DNA of 64,000 nucleotides, from the NCBI GenBank assembly GCA_002336805.1, contig DDEZ01000011.1, forward strand, positions 434,001 to 498,000, in the 5' to 3' direction. The DNA is from Bacteroidetes bacterium UBA1941 (GTDB taxonomy: Bacteria; Bacteroidota; Bacteroidia; Chitinophagales; LD1). A model generated the notes under the pieces. The model worked only from the letters and a program-made list of their open reading frames with translations, made no database searches and had not been told where the DNA came from. This document shows, piece after piece, positions 15,277 through 23,433 of the stretch (within the stretch, counting starts at the first letter, position 1; each line of letters starts with the position of its first letter). Both the position numbers and the translations under genes were made by a program.

Positions 15277-16389
15277 ATGGCTAAACAAGCTGGGAAGGCA
15301 TCTAAGAAAAGGCCTTCTATACTGACCAAAGAAGACGTTGCGTTTTTTGAATCTTATATCAACAACGCATCTCCGACAGGATTTGAAGCTGAGGGCCAGA
15401 AGCTCTGGCTGAACTATATCAAGCCTGCCATAGACGAATACCATGTAGACAACTACGGTACGGTATATGGCGTGATCAACCCTAAGGCTGAATACAAAGT
15501 AGTGATAGAGGCGCATGCGGATGAGATCAGCTGGTTCGTAAGCTATATCAGCCCGGATGGCCTGATCTATGTGAAGCGCAATGGTGGCTCTGACCACATG
15601 ATAGCGCCGAGTATGCGTGTCTTCATCCATACTGATCAGGGCCGTGTGCCGGCAGTATTTGGCTGGCCGGCTATCCATACCCGTAAGCCGGGTACGGAGA
15701 AGACCCCGTCTGTAGAAAACATCTTCCTGGACTGCGGCTGCACCTCCAAGAAAGAGGTAGAGGACAAGGGCATCCATGTAGGCTGTGTGATCACCTACCG
15801 CGATGAGTTCTTTACGCTGAATGACCGCTACTTTGGTGGTCGTGCACTGGACAATAGGGCAGGGGGCTTTATGATAGCCAAGGTAGCCCGCATGCTGAAG
15901 GAGAACAAGAAAAAACTCCCATTTGCACTCTATATCGTAAACTCTGTGCAAGAAGAAGTGGGCCTGCGCGGCGCAGAGATGGTGGTGCAGACCATCAAGC
16001 CAAACTGCTGTATCATCACAGACGTAGCCCACGACACTACCACACCGATGATAGACAAGACGGTGGAGGGCGAATTTAAGTGCGGTGATGGGCCGCTGCT
16101 GACTGTGGGTCCTGCTGTGCATAATAAGCTGCTGGGCCTGATACGCGATACTGCCAATAAGAACAAGATACCATACCAGATGGATGCTGCGAGCCGCAGC
16201 ACGGGTACGGATACGGATGCCTTTGCCTATGCCAATGGCGGTATACCATCTGCGCTCATCTCCCTGCCGCTGCGCTACATGCACACCACCGTAGAGATGG
16301 TGCACCAGGAGGACCTGGAGAATGTAGTGAAGCTGATCTACGAATCGCTACTGGTACTGACGCCGAAGTTTAACTTCAAGTATCTCTAG
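15277..16389 (+). CDS. M42 family metallopeptidase (FrvX/glutamyl aminopeptidase type)
   Basis: A cytoplasmic di-metal aminopeptidase of the family that assembles into tetrahedral dodecamers. Metal and catalytic motifs are visible: IEAHADEISWFVSYI (His ligand, catalytic Asp), GGRALDNRAGGFM (bridging Asp), VNSVQEEVGLRGAEM (catalytic Glu and ligand), ITDVAHDTT (Asp ligand) and the C-terminal LPLRYMHTTVEMVHQEDL (His ligand). The 370-aa length is typical. No partner gene is linked; the downstream gene is on the opposite strand. Confidence 0.9.
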   Translation: MAKQAGKASKKRPSILTKEDVAFFESYINNASPTGFEAEGQKLWLNYIKPAIDEYHVDNYGTVYGVINPKAEYKVVIEAHADEISWFVSYISPDGLIYVKRNGGSDHMIAPSMRVFIHTDQGRVPAVFGWPAIHTRKPGTEKTPSVENIFLDCGCTSKKEVEDKGIHVGCVITYRDEFFTLNDRYFGGRALDNRAGGFMIAKVARMLKENKKKLPFALYIVNSVQEEVGLRGAEMVVQTIKPNCCIITDVAHDTTTPMIDKTVEGEFKCGDGPLLTVGPAVHNKLLGLIRDTANKNKIPYQMDAASRSTGTDTDAFAYANGGIPSALISLPLRYMHTTVEMVHQEDLENVVKLIYESLLVLTPKFNFKYL

Positions 16390-16437
16390 GGCTACCATCA
16401 CATTCCTATTTTATCAGGCCGAGGTAGTATGCTCTGC

Positions 16438-17103
16438 TTATACACCAGCGCTTGAGGGCTCCATCTGAGACTCCAGAGGCCAGTAGAGGTCTTCTGCAAA
16501 TTTGATATAACGGCCGCGTACCGGCACCTTGGCGGTGTAGGAGTGTGGATACATGCGTGCATCTGCACGGAGGCCGATCAGGCTGCCATCATCCGTATCG
16601 CGTGGGCTAAAATCTTTGTAGGCTGGGTCGCTGATATAGTCTAGCTCCTCCTGCGTGTAAGGCTTTTTCTCAGTAGTTTTTTTTGATTTTGAACCGGGGC
16701 GTGGTTTTTCATTTTCTGCTTTGAGAGGCTCCGGAGCAGCAAATTCGGCGCGGAGGTGTGAAGGCAGTTCGCTTTCGCCTTTGGTATTGTAGCCATAGTT
16801 GTGACGGAGGATGAAGTGGCAGGTGGAGGCATTCATCTGGCGGAGTAGTCCGGCCTCCTCTATCTTGTGCGTGAAGATCTGCTCGATGTAGTAGATGCGG
16901 TCCATGACTTCCTCATCGTTTTCCCATTTCTTCTTCCAGTAGCTCCAGAGCTGCTTGTAGCAGTGTACGCGCAGCAATGCGTGGGTGAGGGTGTGGGTGA
17001 TGATGATCTCATCGAGGGCGATCTCCTCTATCTGTGAGAGGATGTGGTGGGTGGCCTCGCGGGTCCATTTGGAGGCGTTGTTGTTTCCGGTAGGAGCGGA
17101 CAT
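16438..17103 (-). CDS. Orphan protein resembling phage terminase small subunit (DNA-packaging gp3 type)
   Basis: The first 120 residues are helical and end in STCHFILRHNYGYNTKGESE. This is the layout of DNA-packaging/terminase small-subunit proteins, in which a helical DNA-binding part ends in a FILK-x-x-x-GY-like motif. After a lysine-rich linker comes a tail with no family I know. No other phage gene lies nearby; a 710-bp repeat-rich stretch follows upstream of its start. It could be a phage remnant or a domesticated protein. The assignment rests on pattern only and is uncertain. Confidence 0.45.
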   Translation of the reverse strand: MSAPTGNNNASKWTREATHHILSQIEEIALDEIIITHTLTHALLRVHCYKQLWSYWKKKWENDEEVMDRIYYIEQIFTHKIEEAGLLRQMNASTCHFILRHNYGYNTKGESELPSHLRAEFAAPEPLKAENEKPRPGSKSKKTTEKKPYTQEELDYISDPAYKDFSPRDTDDGSLIGLRADARMYPHSYTAKVPVRGRYIKFAEDLYWPLESQMEPSSAGV

Positions 17104-17813
17104 AGGTGTTTATTTATGAGTGATGAAAAATTAACTGTAGAGATAGGGAGCAATACCATTTAACCGCAGAGGCAGAGAGACGCGGTGGGGGTTAATACCA
17201 GGGGGGCTGCGTCTTTCAGCCTATGAAGAAGAGCGCTAATGCAACAGCCTGCCCTCCAAACCTCCCTAAAGGGAGGCTTTAATACAGAATACAATATCAG
17301 AATCAGAATTTGCAGGATTTTAGGATTTTCATAATGAATACATTTTTAGCCACATAGAACACATAGAGACATAGCATACTGAAGACAATGTGCTACTTCT
17401 GAATCTCTCCCGATTATATCGGGATCTATGACCTAAAGGGAGACTTTAATGCAATGTCAGAATCAGAATTTACAGGATTTTAGAATTTTCAGAATGAATA
17501 CAGTTTTTAGCCGCATAAAACATAGAGACATAGAAATTCACAATCCTTTGCTGTGAGACGTGGCTTGAAACGGAATATATTTCTGAACCACATAGAACAC
17601 ATAGACACATAGAAATACAGGGTGCGTATCCTGGATATCCACGAAGAAGGCTATGTATTGCTTTCAGCCACGGAGAAACTCATAGGTCTGGCAGCGGATG
17701 AATAGCAGCGTGGCACGGTGCAAAGGTCTGCAAAATGCGCGACTTTTTGCGGTGGAGTTATTGACAAAGGGATGATCCGGCTGGAGAATTACTCACATGA
17801 AATTTACGCGCGG
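17104..17813. other. Gene-free stretch rich in dispersed repeats
   Basis: No convincing gene. The stretch contains an accgcagaggcagagagacg copy (17163-17182), several acatagaacacatagagacatag-type segments (about 17352, 17519, 17586), two cctaaaggga segments, two copies of an AT-rich aatcagaattt...gaatac motif, and a short palindromic cccgatatatcggg-like hairpin near 17410-17424. All are typical of intergenic repeat families. Confidence 0.7.
17265..17533. repeat. Direct repeat of about 105 bp, two copies
   Basis: 17265-17374 and 17432-17533 are alike along their length: cctaaagggag, then ctttaat, a cagaatcagaattt core, cattttcag-like segment, tgaataca, ttttagcc, and acatagagacatag. They differ by scattered substitutions and small indels, so the duplication is not recent. 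The 57 bp between them are unrelated. Confidence 0.75.
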
Positions 17814-18254
17814 TCAGGCCATGCGGAGGATCTCCCAGGTGTGGTCGGCGAGGAGCTTCACTGTGGCCTCAAACCGGAAGGGTGAGCGTGGTCCCCACTC
17901 CTCTGGTGCTATGAGGCTGAGTAGTGTACCGCCATCGGGCTTGGTGTAGAGGTGATAGCGCTGGCTGATATTGGGTTTGAAACGGCACTCGGCGAGGTAG
18001 ATGGACTCTGATATGCGGATGCGGTCGTGTATCTCCTGTGCCTGTGAGATGAGCAGCTCTACCTGCCGCTTGATCTGGGTGAGCTGCGTATCTGTCTGCT
18101 CATACATGGCCTGCATGGCCTCGCCGCGTGTGCGGCCCTGATCCAGCGGGCGTATGATGGCACTGCCTACGGTGTGTGCATAGGGCAGCAGGCTGGGTAT
18201 GTCGGTGATCTTGTCCCGGCTGATGGGATTTTGAAACTCTTTGTCCTCTGACAT
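17814..18254 (-). CDS. DUF2452 protein
   Basis: A 146-residue protein with the strongly conserved DUF2452 features: PYAHTVGSAIIRPLDQGRTR, GEAMQAMYEQTDTQLTQIKRQ, then HDRIRISESIYLAECRFKPN, YHLYTKPDGGTLLSLIAPEEWG. The middle is a likely coiled coil. No function is established. It is cytoplasmic by appearance and stands alone between two repeat-rich regions. Confidence 0.85.
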   Translation of the reverse strand: MSEDKEFQNPISRDKITDIPSLLPYAHTVGSAIIRPLDQGRTRGEAMQAMYEQTDTQLTQIKRQVELLISQAQEIHDRIRISESIYLAECRFKPNISQRYHLYTKPDGGTLLSLIAPEEWGPRSPFRFEATVKLLADHTWEILRMA

Positions 18255-18340
18255 AGGGGTAATAAGTGTGATGCAAAGGTAAACAGACAGCGCGCGGGAT
18301 TGTTGGGCAGCGAGGGCGATTTATTACACTTCCTAAAATC

Positions 18341-18375
18341 AGAAAAGATAGCCTGCAGGGCAAGCTATCTTTTCT
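18341..18375. terminator. Bidirectional terminator hairpin
   Basis: A perfect 12-bp stem (18341-18352 with 18364-18375, agaaaagatagc / gctatcttttct) with T-rich outer ends on both strands. It would end the small lipoprotein gene (minus strand). Confidence 0.75.
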
Positions 18376-18398
18376 GGTAGGGGTGCGGAGGTATGTCT

Positions 18399-18608
18399 TT
18401 AGTTCAGCGTGCAGCTGGTGGTGACACCGAGCACACTGCCTTCGTAGCTCTTGCACTTGCTGCGGGCATTGAGCAGCGTCTCATTGTCTATGGAATGGTT
18501 GGTAGTCTGGCCTGAGGTATTGCAGGTACACGTCCAGTCCTTCTTGCATGAAGAGAATGAGGTAACTGCTACTACTGCGAAGATCATTAAGGTGAGTTTG
18601 CTTTTCAT
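18399..18608 (-). CDS. Small lipoprotein, cysteine-rich
   Basis: A 69-residue product with a signal peptide and lipobox (VTSFSSC, Cys about residue 20) and five further cysteines in the mature part (CTCNTSG, SKCKSYEG, TSCTLN). I do not recognise a family. Many Bacteroidota carry such short lipoproteins of unknown role. A terminator follows closely, supporting a real transcription unit. Confidence 0.7.
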   Translation of the reverse strand: MKSKLTLMIFAVVAVTSFSSCKKDWTCTCNTSGQTTNHSIDNETLLNARSKCKSYEGSVLGVTTSCTLN

Positions 18609-18732
18609 TTGTGTTTGTTTTTAACCCGAGAGAGTCAAAAGATGTACCAGCGCCGGAGAGGTAGCTTTTGTGGTCATAATGGGTAATTATTGCCCGAAGT
18701 GGGTGTGGTGCCTGCTGATTTTGGTCGGCTGA

Positions 18733-19290
18733 TGATAGCGTGAGTCCTGTGTGCTTTATGGCTGGTCGCGCTACCAATAATGTCGGGGAACTTAAACGCG
18801 TTGCAAACACTATGCAGGGTGGCCACGCGATATAATCGCGCGGCAGAGGGTGATAGAGCGAGTCCTGTGTGCTTTATGGCTGGTCGCGCTACCTACAATG
18901 GCGGGGAGCCTAAACGCGTTGCAAACGCTATGCAGGGTGGCCACGCGATATAATCCATAAGTGTTCGAAACATGATGAAGTGAGGCCCTATTGAGTGTTT
19001 TAAACAAATTGACTAAACCCAATTGTAGCCTTTTTAGCATCAAGCGTCAAAAAATGTATTGTGTTTTAGTCAAAACAACCTACACGTTTCGGAAAACCTC
19101 ACTTGATTTTTCCTATAATAAATGGTAAACAAGGATAGTTTTCCAAGGTTTCGAACACTAGTGGATATAATCGCGCGGCAGAGTGGACCTTTGTTTTTTA
19201 TAGTCGCGCTACCAACGATAGCGGGGAGCCTAAACGCGTTTGCAAACGCTATGAAGGGTGGCCACGCGATATAATCGCGCGGCAGAGGGG
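18733..19290. repeat. Three tandem copies of a 105-118 bp unit
   Basis: Unit A is 18733-18850, unit B 18851-18954 continuing at 19165-19184, unit C 19185-19290. Each has tcgcgctacc, a gcgggga block, aaacgcgttgcaaacgctatg, gggtggccacgcgatataat and cgcgcggcagag. Unit C contains the perfect 14-base palindrome gcgtttgcaaacgc (19236-19249), which is one base shorter in A and B. A small hairpin cgcgat-ata-atcgcg lies at the unit end. Unit B is interrupted by the element at 18955-19164. Nothing in it looks like a protein gene. Confidence 0.8.
18955..19164. mobile_element. MITE-like 210-bp element with terminal inverted repeats and 7-bp target duplication
   Basis: The ends are inverted repeats: CCATAAGTGTTCGAAAC (18955-18971) and the reverse complement of GTTTCGAACACTAGTGG (19148-19164), 15 of 17 matching. 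Inside them are further inverted segments (aagtgagg / cctcactt; ttgactaaac / gttttagtcaa), so the whole may fold back. ATATAAT occurs directly at both flanks (18948-18954 and 19165-19171) while the uninterrupted units A and C carry it once, which marks a target-site duplication. The element has no transposase and is more AT-rich than its surroundings. Confidence 0.85.
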
Positions 19291-19353
19291 AAGATTGCTT
19301 CGAAAAATATCACATCCATTTTTCAATGGATTTTTTCTCGCAAATGAGCTGTT

Positions 19354-21423
19354 TTATTTTTTCTCAGGCGCTGGTATCGTATCCTGCGCAGGCTCGCTCT
19401 CTACGGGTACATCTGCGGGCTCTACAGACTCTATAGGCTGCTTGGAGCCTACGATGCGGAAGGTGGTGCGACGATTGAGCACGTGCTCGGCTTCGGTGCA
19501 TTCTACCCCATTAGCACACTTATTCACGAGTTTGGTTTCGCCGTAGCCTGTAGCTATGAGGCGCTCACGCACGATACCTTTCTCCACGAGATAGTCTACT
19601 ACAGACTGGGCGCGGGCCTGGGAGAGTTTGAGGTTGTACGCATCGCTGCCGCGGCTGTCAGTGTGAGAGCCGATCTCTATGGTCAGGTCTTTATTATCCT
19701 TGAAGAAAGAGAGTACCGAGTCGAGCACTACCTTTGACTCTGGGCGGAGGGTGGCCTTGTCATAGTCATAGTAGATATTAGGTATCACGATCATCTTTGT
19801 CTTGAATATCTTCTCCAGCTGGATATCCTGATGGAGGGTGATGTAGACAGAGTCCTGGTGACGCTTGCCCTTGGTAGTGACGAACTCGTTTTTATTGAAG
19901 TAGTCATACTTGCTGCCGGTCAGTTTGTAGTCGCGCTCAGACTCAAGGGAGAAGGTATAGTTGCCGCCCTTGTCCGAGAGGGCAGAGGCTATGACGCTGT
20001 CTGTCTGAGGGTCCTTCAGCTCTACACGCACGCCGGGCAGCGGCAGGATACCGAGCAGCTTGCTATCAGGGTCTTCGGGGTTCTCGTATTGTTTGGAGAG
20101 GGTCTTACCTTTTAGCGTAAAATAGTTGACCCAGCGGTCCTGGAAGTAGTAGATGTCATCCTGACCCTTGCCACCGGGGCGTGAGGAGGTGAAGTAGCCT
20201 GCAAACAGGATGCTGTCGTCTGCGTCCTTGGGTTTGTATTTCTCTACTACCAGGCCAAAATCGTCAGCACCACTATTGATCGGTGCGCGGAGATTGGTGG
20301 CGTCCTTCCACACGGTCTTGCCTTTCACCGCGCGGAAGATATCAAAGCCGCCCATGCCCGGCAGGCCATTGGAGGCAAAGTAGAGGTTGTTGCGCTCATC
20401 AAGCCATGGGAAGCACTCATCGCCGGAGGTATTGATCGCATTGCCTGCATTGTGCGGGCCGGCCCAGCCGCTGTCAGTCTTGGTAAAGTAGTAAAGGTCC
20501 CTGCCTCCAAAACCTGCGCGTAGGTCAGAGGAGACGAAGAGTATCTTGCCATCACGCGAGAGGGCGGGCTCACGGACATTCACAGTATCGTCAAACAGCT
20601 TGATCAGCTCCGGCTCAGACCAGGTGCCACCATTCTGCCGGCTATAGTAGATGTGGCAGTAGGCATTGCCCGTAGGGCGGTTTTTATTGTCATCATTATC
20701 AAAAACACCGCAGCGGGTGAAGTACATCTCATTGCCATCTTTGGTAAAGGTGCAGGAGCCCTCATCGTCTTTGGTGTTTACAGCCACGCTAAACTTATCC
20801 GCATGTGCTCGGGGATCGAGGTCGGAGATATAGATATCTCCCGGCTTGCCGCCGGTCCAGGCGTCAGGTATGCTACCGGTAGCATCCTCGCGGGTAGAGG
20901 CTATGACGATGCGGCCCTTGTAGAGCACAGGGCTCCAGTCGCTCTGCGGCGTATTGAGGTAGGAGAGGTTTGTGATCTGGGTGCGGATCACGTTCTTCTT
21001 CCAGTCTAGCGCATTCTTGATATTGCGCAGCTGGGAGATAGCTACAGCCTTGCTGGTGGCGTCGCGCTGTCCGTATTTCTCAAAGGTCTTCTGCGCCTCG
21101 TCATACTGCTCATTCATCATCTGCATCTGGCCCAGCTTGTACAGAGATTGCTCGTCTCCGAGGTCGGCACCCTTGCGGTACCACTCGGCGGCGGCGGTCG
21201 TATTATTGTAGTGGCGGTATGACTCGCCTATCTGGTAGGCTATTTCTTTTTTGCGGGCAGGGTCGCGCTCTGAGGAGAAGTCCTTCTGCAGCATCTCTGC
21301 AGAGGTATTATACTGCTTCAGGTCATAGGCTATGGGGCCGGTGAGCGGCGCTTGTTTCGTTTTGCATCCGGAGATCAGCAGCAGGGAGATAAAGGCAGTA
21401 AATAGACTATAGCGGAGGCTCAT
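19354..21423 (-). CDS. porE: PorE-like OmpA lipoprotein (TPR, PD40 propeller, OmpA_C)
   Basis: Domain order matches PorE, the lipoprotein that ties the type IX secretion machinery to peptidoglycan: lipobox LLISGC (Cys about residue 20), TPR-like helices at about 30-150, a PD40/WD40-like propeller with repeats such as GEPALSRDGKILFVSSDL and GGFDIFRAV (about 165-430), a carboxypeptidase-regulatory Ig-like segment (about 450-530), and a C-terminal OmpA domain (about 550-665) with IEIGSHTDSRGSDAYNLKLSQARAQ. Length 689 aa is close to known PorE. Similar proteins of other function exist in Bacteroidota, so the symbol is tentative. The cargo genes elsewhere in the window need such a system. Confidence 0.7.
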   Translation of the reverse strand: MSLRYSLFTAFISLLLISGCKTKQAPLTGPIAYDLKQYNTSAEMLQKDFSSERDPARKKEIAYQIGESYRHYNNTTAAAEWYRKGADLGDEQSLYKLGQMQMMNEQYDEAQKTFEKYGQRDATSKAVAISQLRNIKNALDWKKNVIRTQITNLSYLNTPQSDWSPVLYKGRIVIASTREDATGSIPDAWTGGKPGDIYISDLDPRAHADKFSVAVNTKDDEGSCTFTKDGNEMYFTRCGVFDNDDNKNRPTGNAYCHIYYSRQNGGTWSEPELIKLFDDTVNVREPALSRDGKILFVSSDLRAGFGGRDLYYFTKTDSGWAGPHNAGNAINTSGDECFPWLDERNNLYFASNGLPGMGGFDIFRAVKGKTVWKDATNLRAPINSGADDFGLVVEKYKPKDADDSILFAGYFTSSRPGGKGQDDIYYFQDRWVNYFTLKGKTLSKQYENPEDPDSKLLGILPLPGVRVELKDPQTDSVIASALSDKGGNYTFSLESERDYKLTGSKYDYFNKNEFVTTKGKRHQDSVYITLHQDIQLEKIFKTKMIVIPNIYYDYDKATLRPESKVVLDSVLSFFKDNKDLTIEIGSHTDSRGSDAYNLKLSQARAQSVVDYLVEKGIVRERLIATGYGETKLVNKCANGVECTEAEHVLNRRTTFRIVGSKQPIESVEPADVPVESEPAQDTIPAPEKK

Positions 21424-21481
21424 GCTCGGTTTTGTACCCTAAATATATCAAACTAAAACCGACCAGTGAAACGCGTTAGGT

Positions 21482-22069
21482 TTATTTGGTCCTTTTGATG
21501 TGGAGTGTGGCGATAGAGGTATGACACTCCACGTCGTCTATCTGGCCATTTTTGAAATGATAGACATTGCGATTGCCATCAGAGCTTTTGAACTCGATCG
21601 TATTGGCCTGGGGAAAAGATAACTCATTGAAGTCGGCCTGGGCTTCATTAAAGAAGCGCTTCTTGCCCGGCTGATAGCCATCGCAATACATGGTGCCTAT
21701 GCCATGCGTAGGGGCCTCGGTCCAGGTCTTCTTGCCTATATAGGTATCGGCATTGTACTGGTGGCCATCGTATTTGATATTGCTCCACTTGTCCTTCTTG
21801 CCGTTATTGATCTCATAGTAGACAGAGGACTGGAGCTTGCCATCCTTGTACAGGGCCTCGTAGTGTGTGTGGTTCTCACGGGTGACCCAGAGTATCTTGG
21901 CGCGGGCGTAGGTATCCAGCACGTACAGGTCACCACCGGCATCGTGCTTCTTGGTGATCTTTGTATTGCCTATGCTATCTCCAAAGAGGTAGAGCGTAAA
22001 GGCGAGATTCTGAGCCTGCGTCTGCAGCGCCAGGAGTATGAATAAAAATAAGGCAACGGTCCGAGTCAT
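21482..22069 (-). CDS. Secreted protein, possibly DUF6134 family
   Basis: The 195-residue product has a signal peptide ending LQTQAQ and a beta-rich mature part with LYLFGDSIGNTKITKKH, ARAKILWVTRENHTHYEALYKDGKLQSSVYYEINNGK and VYHFKNGQIDDVECHT. The alternation resembles a lipocalin-like or DUF6134 beta protein; I recognise the style but am not certain of the family. It sits between porE and tonB-like genes on the same strand, 58 bp upstream of porE. Confidence 0.65.
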   Translation of the reverse strand: MTRTVALFLFILLALQTQAQNLAFTLYLFGDSIGNTKITKKHDAGGDLYVLDTYARAKILWVTRENHTHYEALYKDGKLQSSVYYEINNGKKDKWSNIKYDGHQYNADTYIGKKTWTEAPTHGIGTMYCDGYQPGKKRFFNEAQADFNELSFPQANTIEFKSSDGNRNVYHFKNGQIDDVECHTSIATLHIKRTK

Positions 22070-22255
22070 GTATGTGGGAGTCTATATCAGATGACGATCA
22101 GCATATATACTTATTTTAGGCCAAAGGAGATCATCAATAAAATATAAAACAGGTGAGTAGCGGGGTTGTTCGGGTAAATGGGAGAGATCATAAAGAATAG
22201 TCTGTGCAGGTCACATGGATATGGCGGATGGGCTGCCCAAGAGGATATAAAAAGA

Positions 22256-22305
22256 CAGGCGGGCCGCAGGCGATGTCGGTCAAAATACATCCCTGTGCCC
22301 GCCTG
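22256..22305 (-). terminator. Terminator after the tonB-like gene
   Basis: On the minus strand caggcgggc (22297-22305) pairs with gcccgcctg (22256-22264) around a 32-nt loop and is followed by tcttttta. The long loop lowers confidence; otherwise the form is that of an intrinsic terminator. Confidence 0.55.
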
Positions 22306-22322
22306 CTACTCTGAGAAAAATC

Positions 22323-23150
22323 TTAGCTCAGCCTATAGCTCAGTGGCAGCTTGAAGCGCACCCGCACCGGGCGGCCACCCTGAGAGCCGGGGGTGAAGCG
22401 TTTCAGCTTGCGCACTACACGGATAGACTCCTCATCCAGCGTGCGGGAAAGGCCGCGTATGATGTGTATGTCATTGACGTTGCCATTTTCATCTATCGTG
22501 AAGCCTACCATGACACGGCCCTGTATATCCATCTGCAGGTCCGGCTCGGGATACCTGATATTATCTGATATATACTGCATCATGGCAGACTCGCCGCCGG
22601 GATACTCAGGCATAACAGATGCATAGTCTACCGTCTCTACTGCCGGAGGGGTGGGTTTGGTCACATTCATGGCCAGCAGGTCGCCGTCAGGAGTACCTAT
22701 GCGTGTACCGGGTGTAGTACCGTTTTTATTTTCATCGCCCGTAGCGGCGGTGGCCAGGGCAACTGTGCGCGGTATACTGTCTGTAGTATGTTCTGTAGCT
22801 GCCGGGATCAGGATAGCAGTACTACGTACAGTAGGGGGATCTGGTACTCCCTGTGGTGCAGCTGCGGCTTTGGGTTTGGGCAGCTCGGGTTTTTTCATTT
22901 CTATAGTCTCGATCTTGACATCCTGGAGTTTCTGAGAGATCTCTACTTTTTGGGGTTGAGCTACCGGGTGGCGGTGCGCCATCAGAGACTGGTAGCTGCA
23001 GAGCAGAGCTACCAGAGAGATGGTACCGAGCATGGCCTGCCTGATGCGGCGATCGTATGACTGGCGCAGCTCGTAGGCGCCGTAGGCTTTGTTGCGTCCT
23101 TCAAAGATGATGTCATTCAGAGAGAGGCCGGCATAATTGGTGTTTTTCAT
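22323..23150 (-). CDS. Energy transducer TonB family protein
   Basis: The N-terminus (LSLNDIIFEGRNKAYGAYELRQSYDRRI) is the common start of Bacteroidota TonB proteins, followed by one membrane helix (about 38-58), a proline/lysine-rich periplasmic span, and a C-terminal TonB domain: YPGGESAMMQYISDNIRYP, GRVMVGFTIDENGNVNDIHIIRGLSRTLDEESIRVVRKLKRFTPGSQGGRPVRV. The protein couples ExbBD energy to outer-membrane receptors; ExbBD genes are not in this window. A receptor is encoded at 41796-44309. Confidence 0.9.
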   Translation of the reverse strand: MKNTNYAGLSLNDIIFEGRNKAYGAYELRQSYDRRIRQAMLGTISLVALLCSYQSLMAHRHPVAQPQKVEISQKLQDVKIETIEMKKPELPKPKAAAAPQGVPDPPTVRSTAILIPAATEHTTDSIPRTVALATAATGDENKNGTTPGTRIGTPDGDLLAMNVTKPTPPAVETVDYASVMPEYPGGESAMMQYISDNIRYPEPDLQMDIQGRVMVGFTIDENGNVNDIHIIRGLSRTLDEESIRVVRKLKRFTPGSQGGRPVRVRFKLPLSYRLS

Positions 23151-23336
23151 GATTTCTGATTTGACAGTATCATGCGCGGCGTGGGGCTATTCCACAAAAA
23201 TGATTGTCAGGATTTTGTCAGGAAAAAATGACAGAGAATGCTGCTGACGACGATGTGCGGGATCATGTAAATGATGCAGGAATCGCCAGCCTTTCACAAG
23301 CATATTATTTCTCATATATTTAGAAGTCGTTACGAA

Positions 23337-23366
23337 TTTGTTTTGAAGAGATTTTCCATATATTTG
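23337..23366 (+). promoter_or_regulatory. Promoter for the TMTC-like membrane protein gene
   Basis: TTTG (23337-23340), an 18-nt spacer and TATATTTG (23359-23366). Transcription would begin around 23373, giving a leader of about 60 nt before the ATG at 23434. Confidence 0.65.
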
Positions 23367-23433
23367 CCTATGAACGGAGCTTTTTTTCGAGTGAATGAAC
23401 AGAGAATGAGCTAAGCCTTGAGAACCAAAATAT

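Noticed and set aside
17265..17533. Possible CRISPR array
   Set aside because: There are only two copies of about 105 bp with indels, no short regular repeat-spacer pattern and no cas genes in the window. The units at 18733-19290 were rejected as CRISPR for the same reasons.
19236..19249. Perfect palindrome considered as an integron attC or phage att site
   Set aside because: No integrase, no cassette ORF and no conserved attC core on either side; the palindrome is part of the repeated unit.
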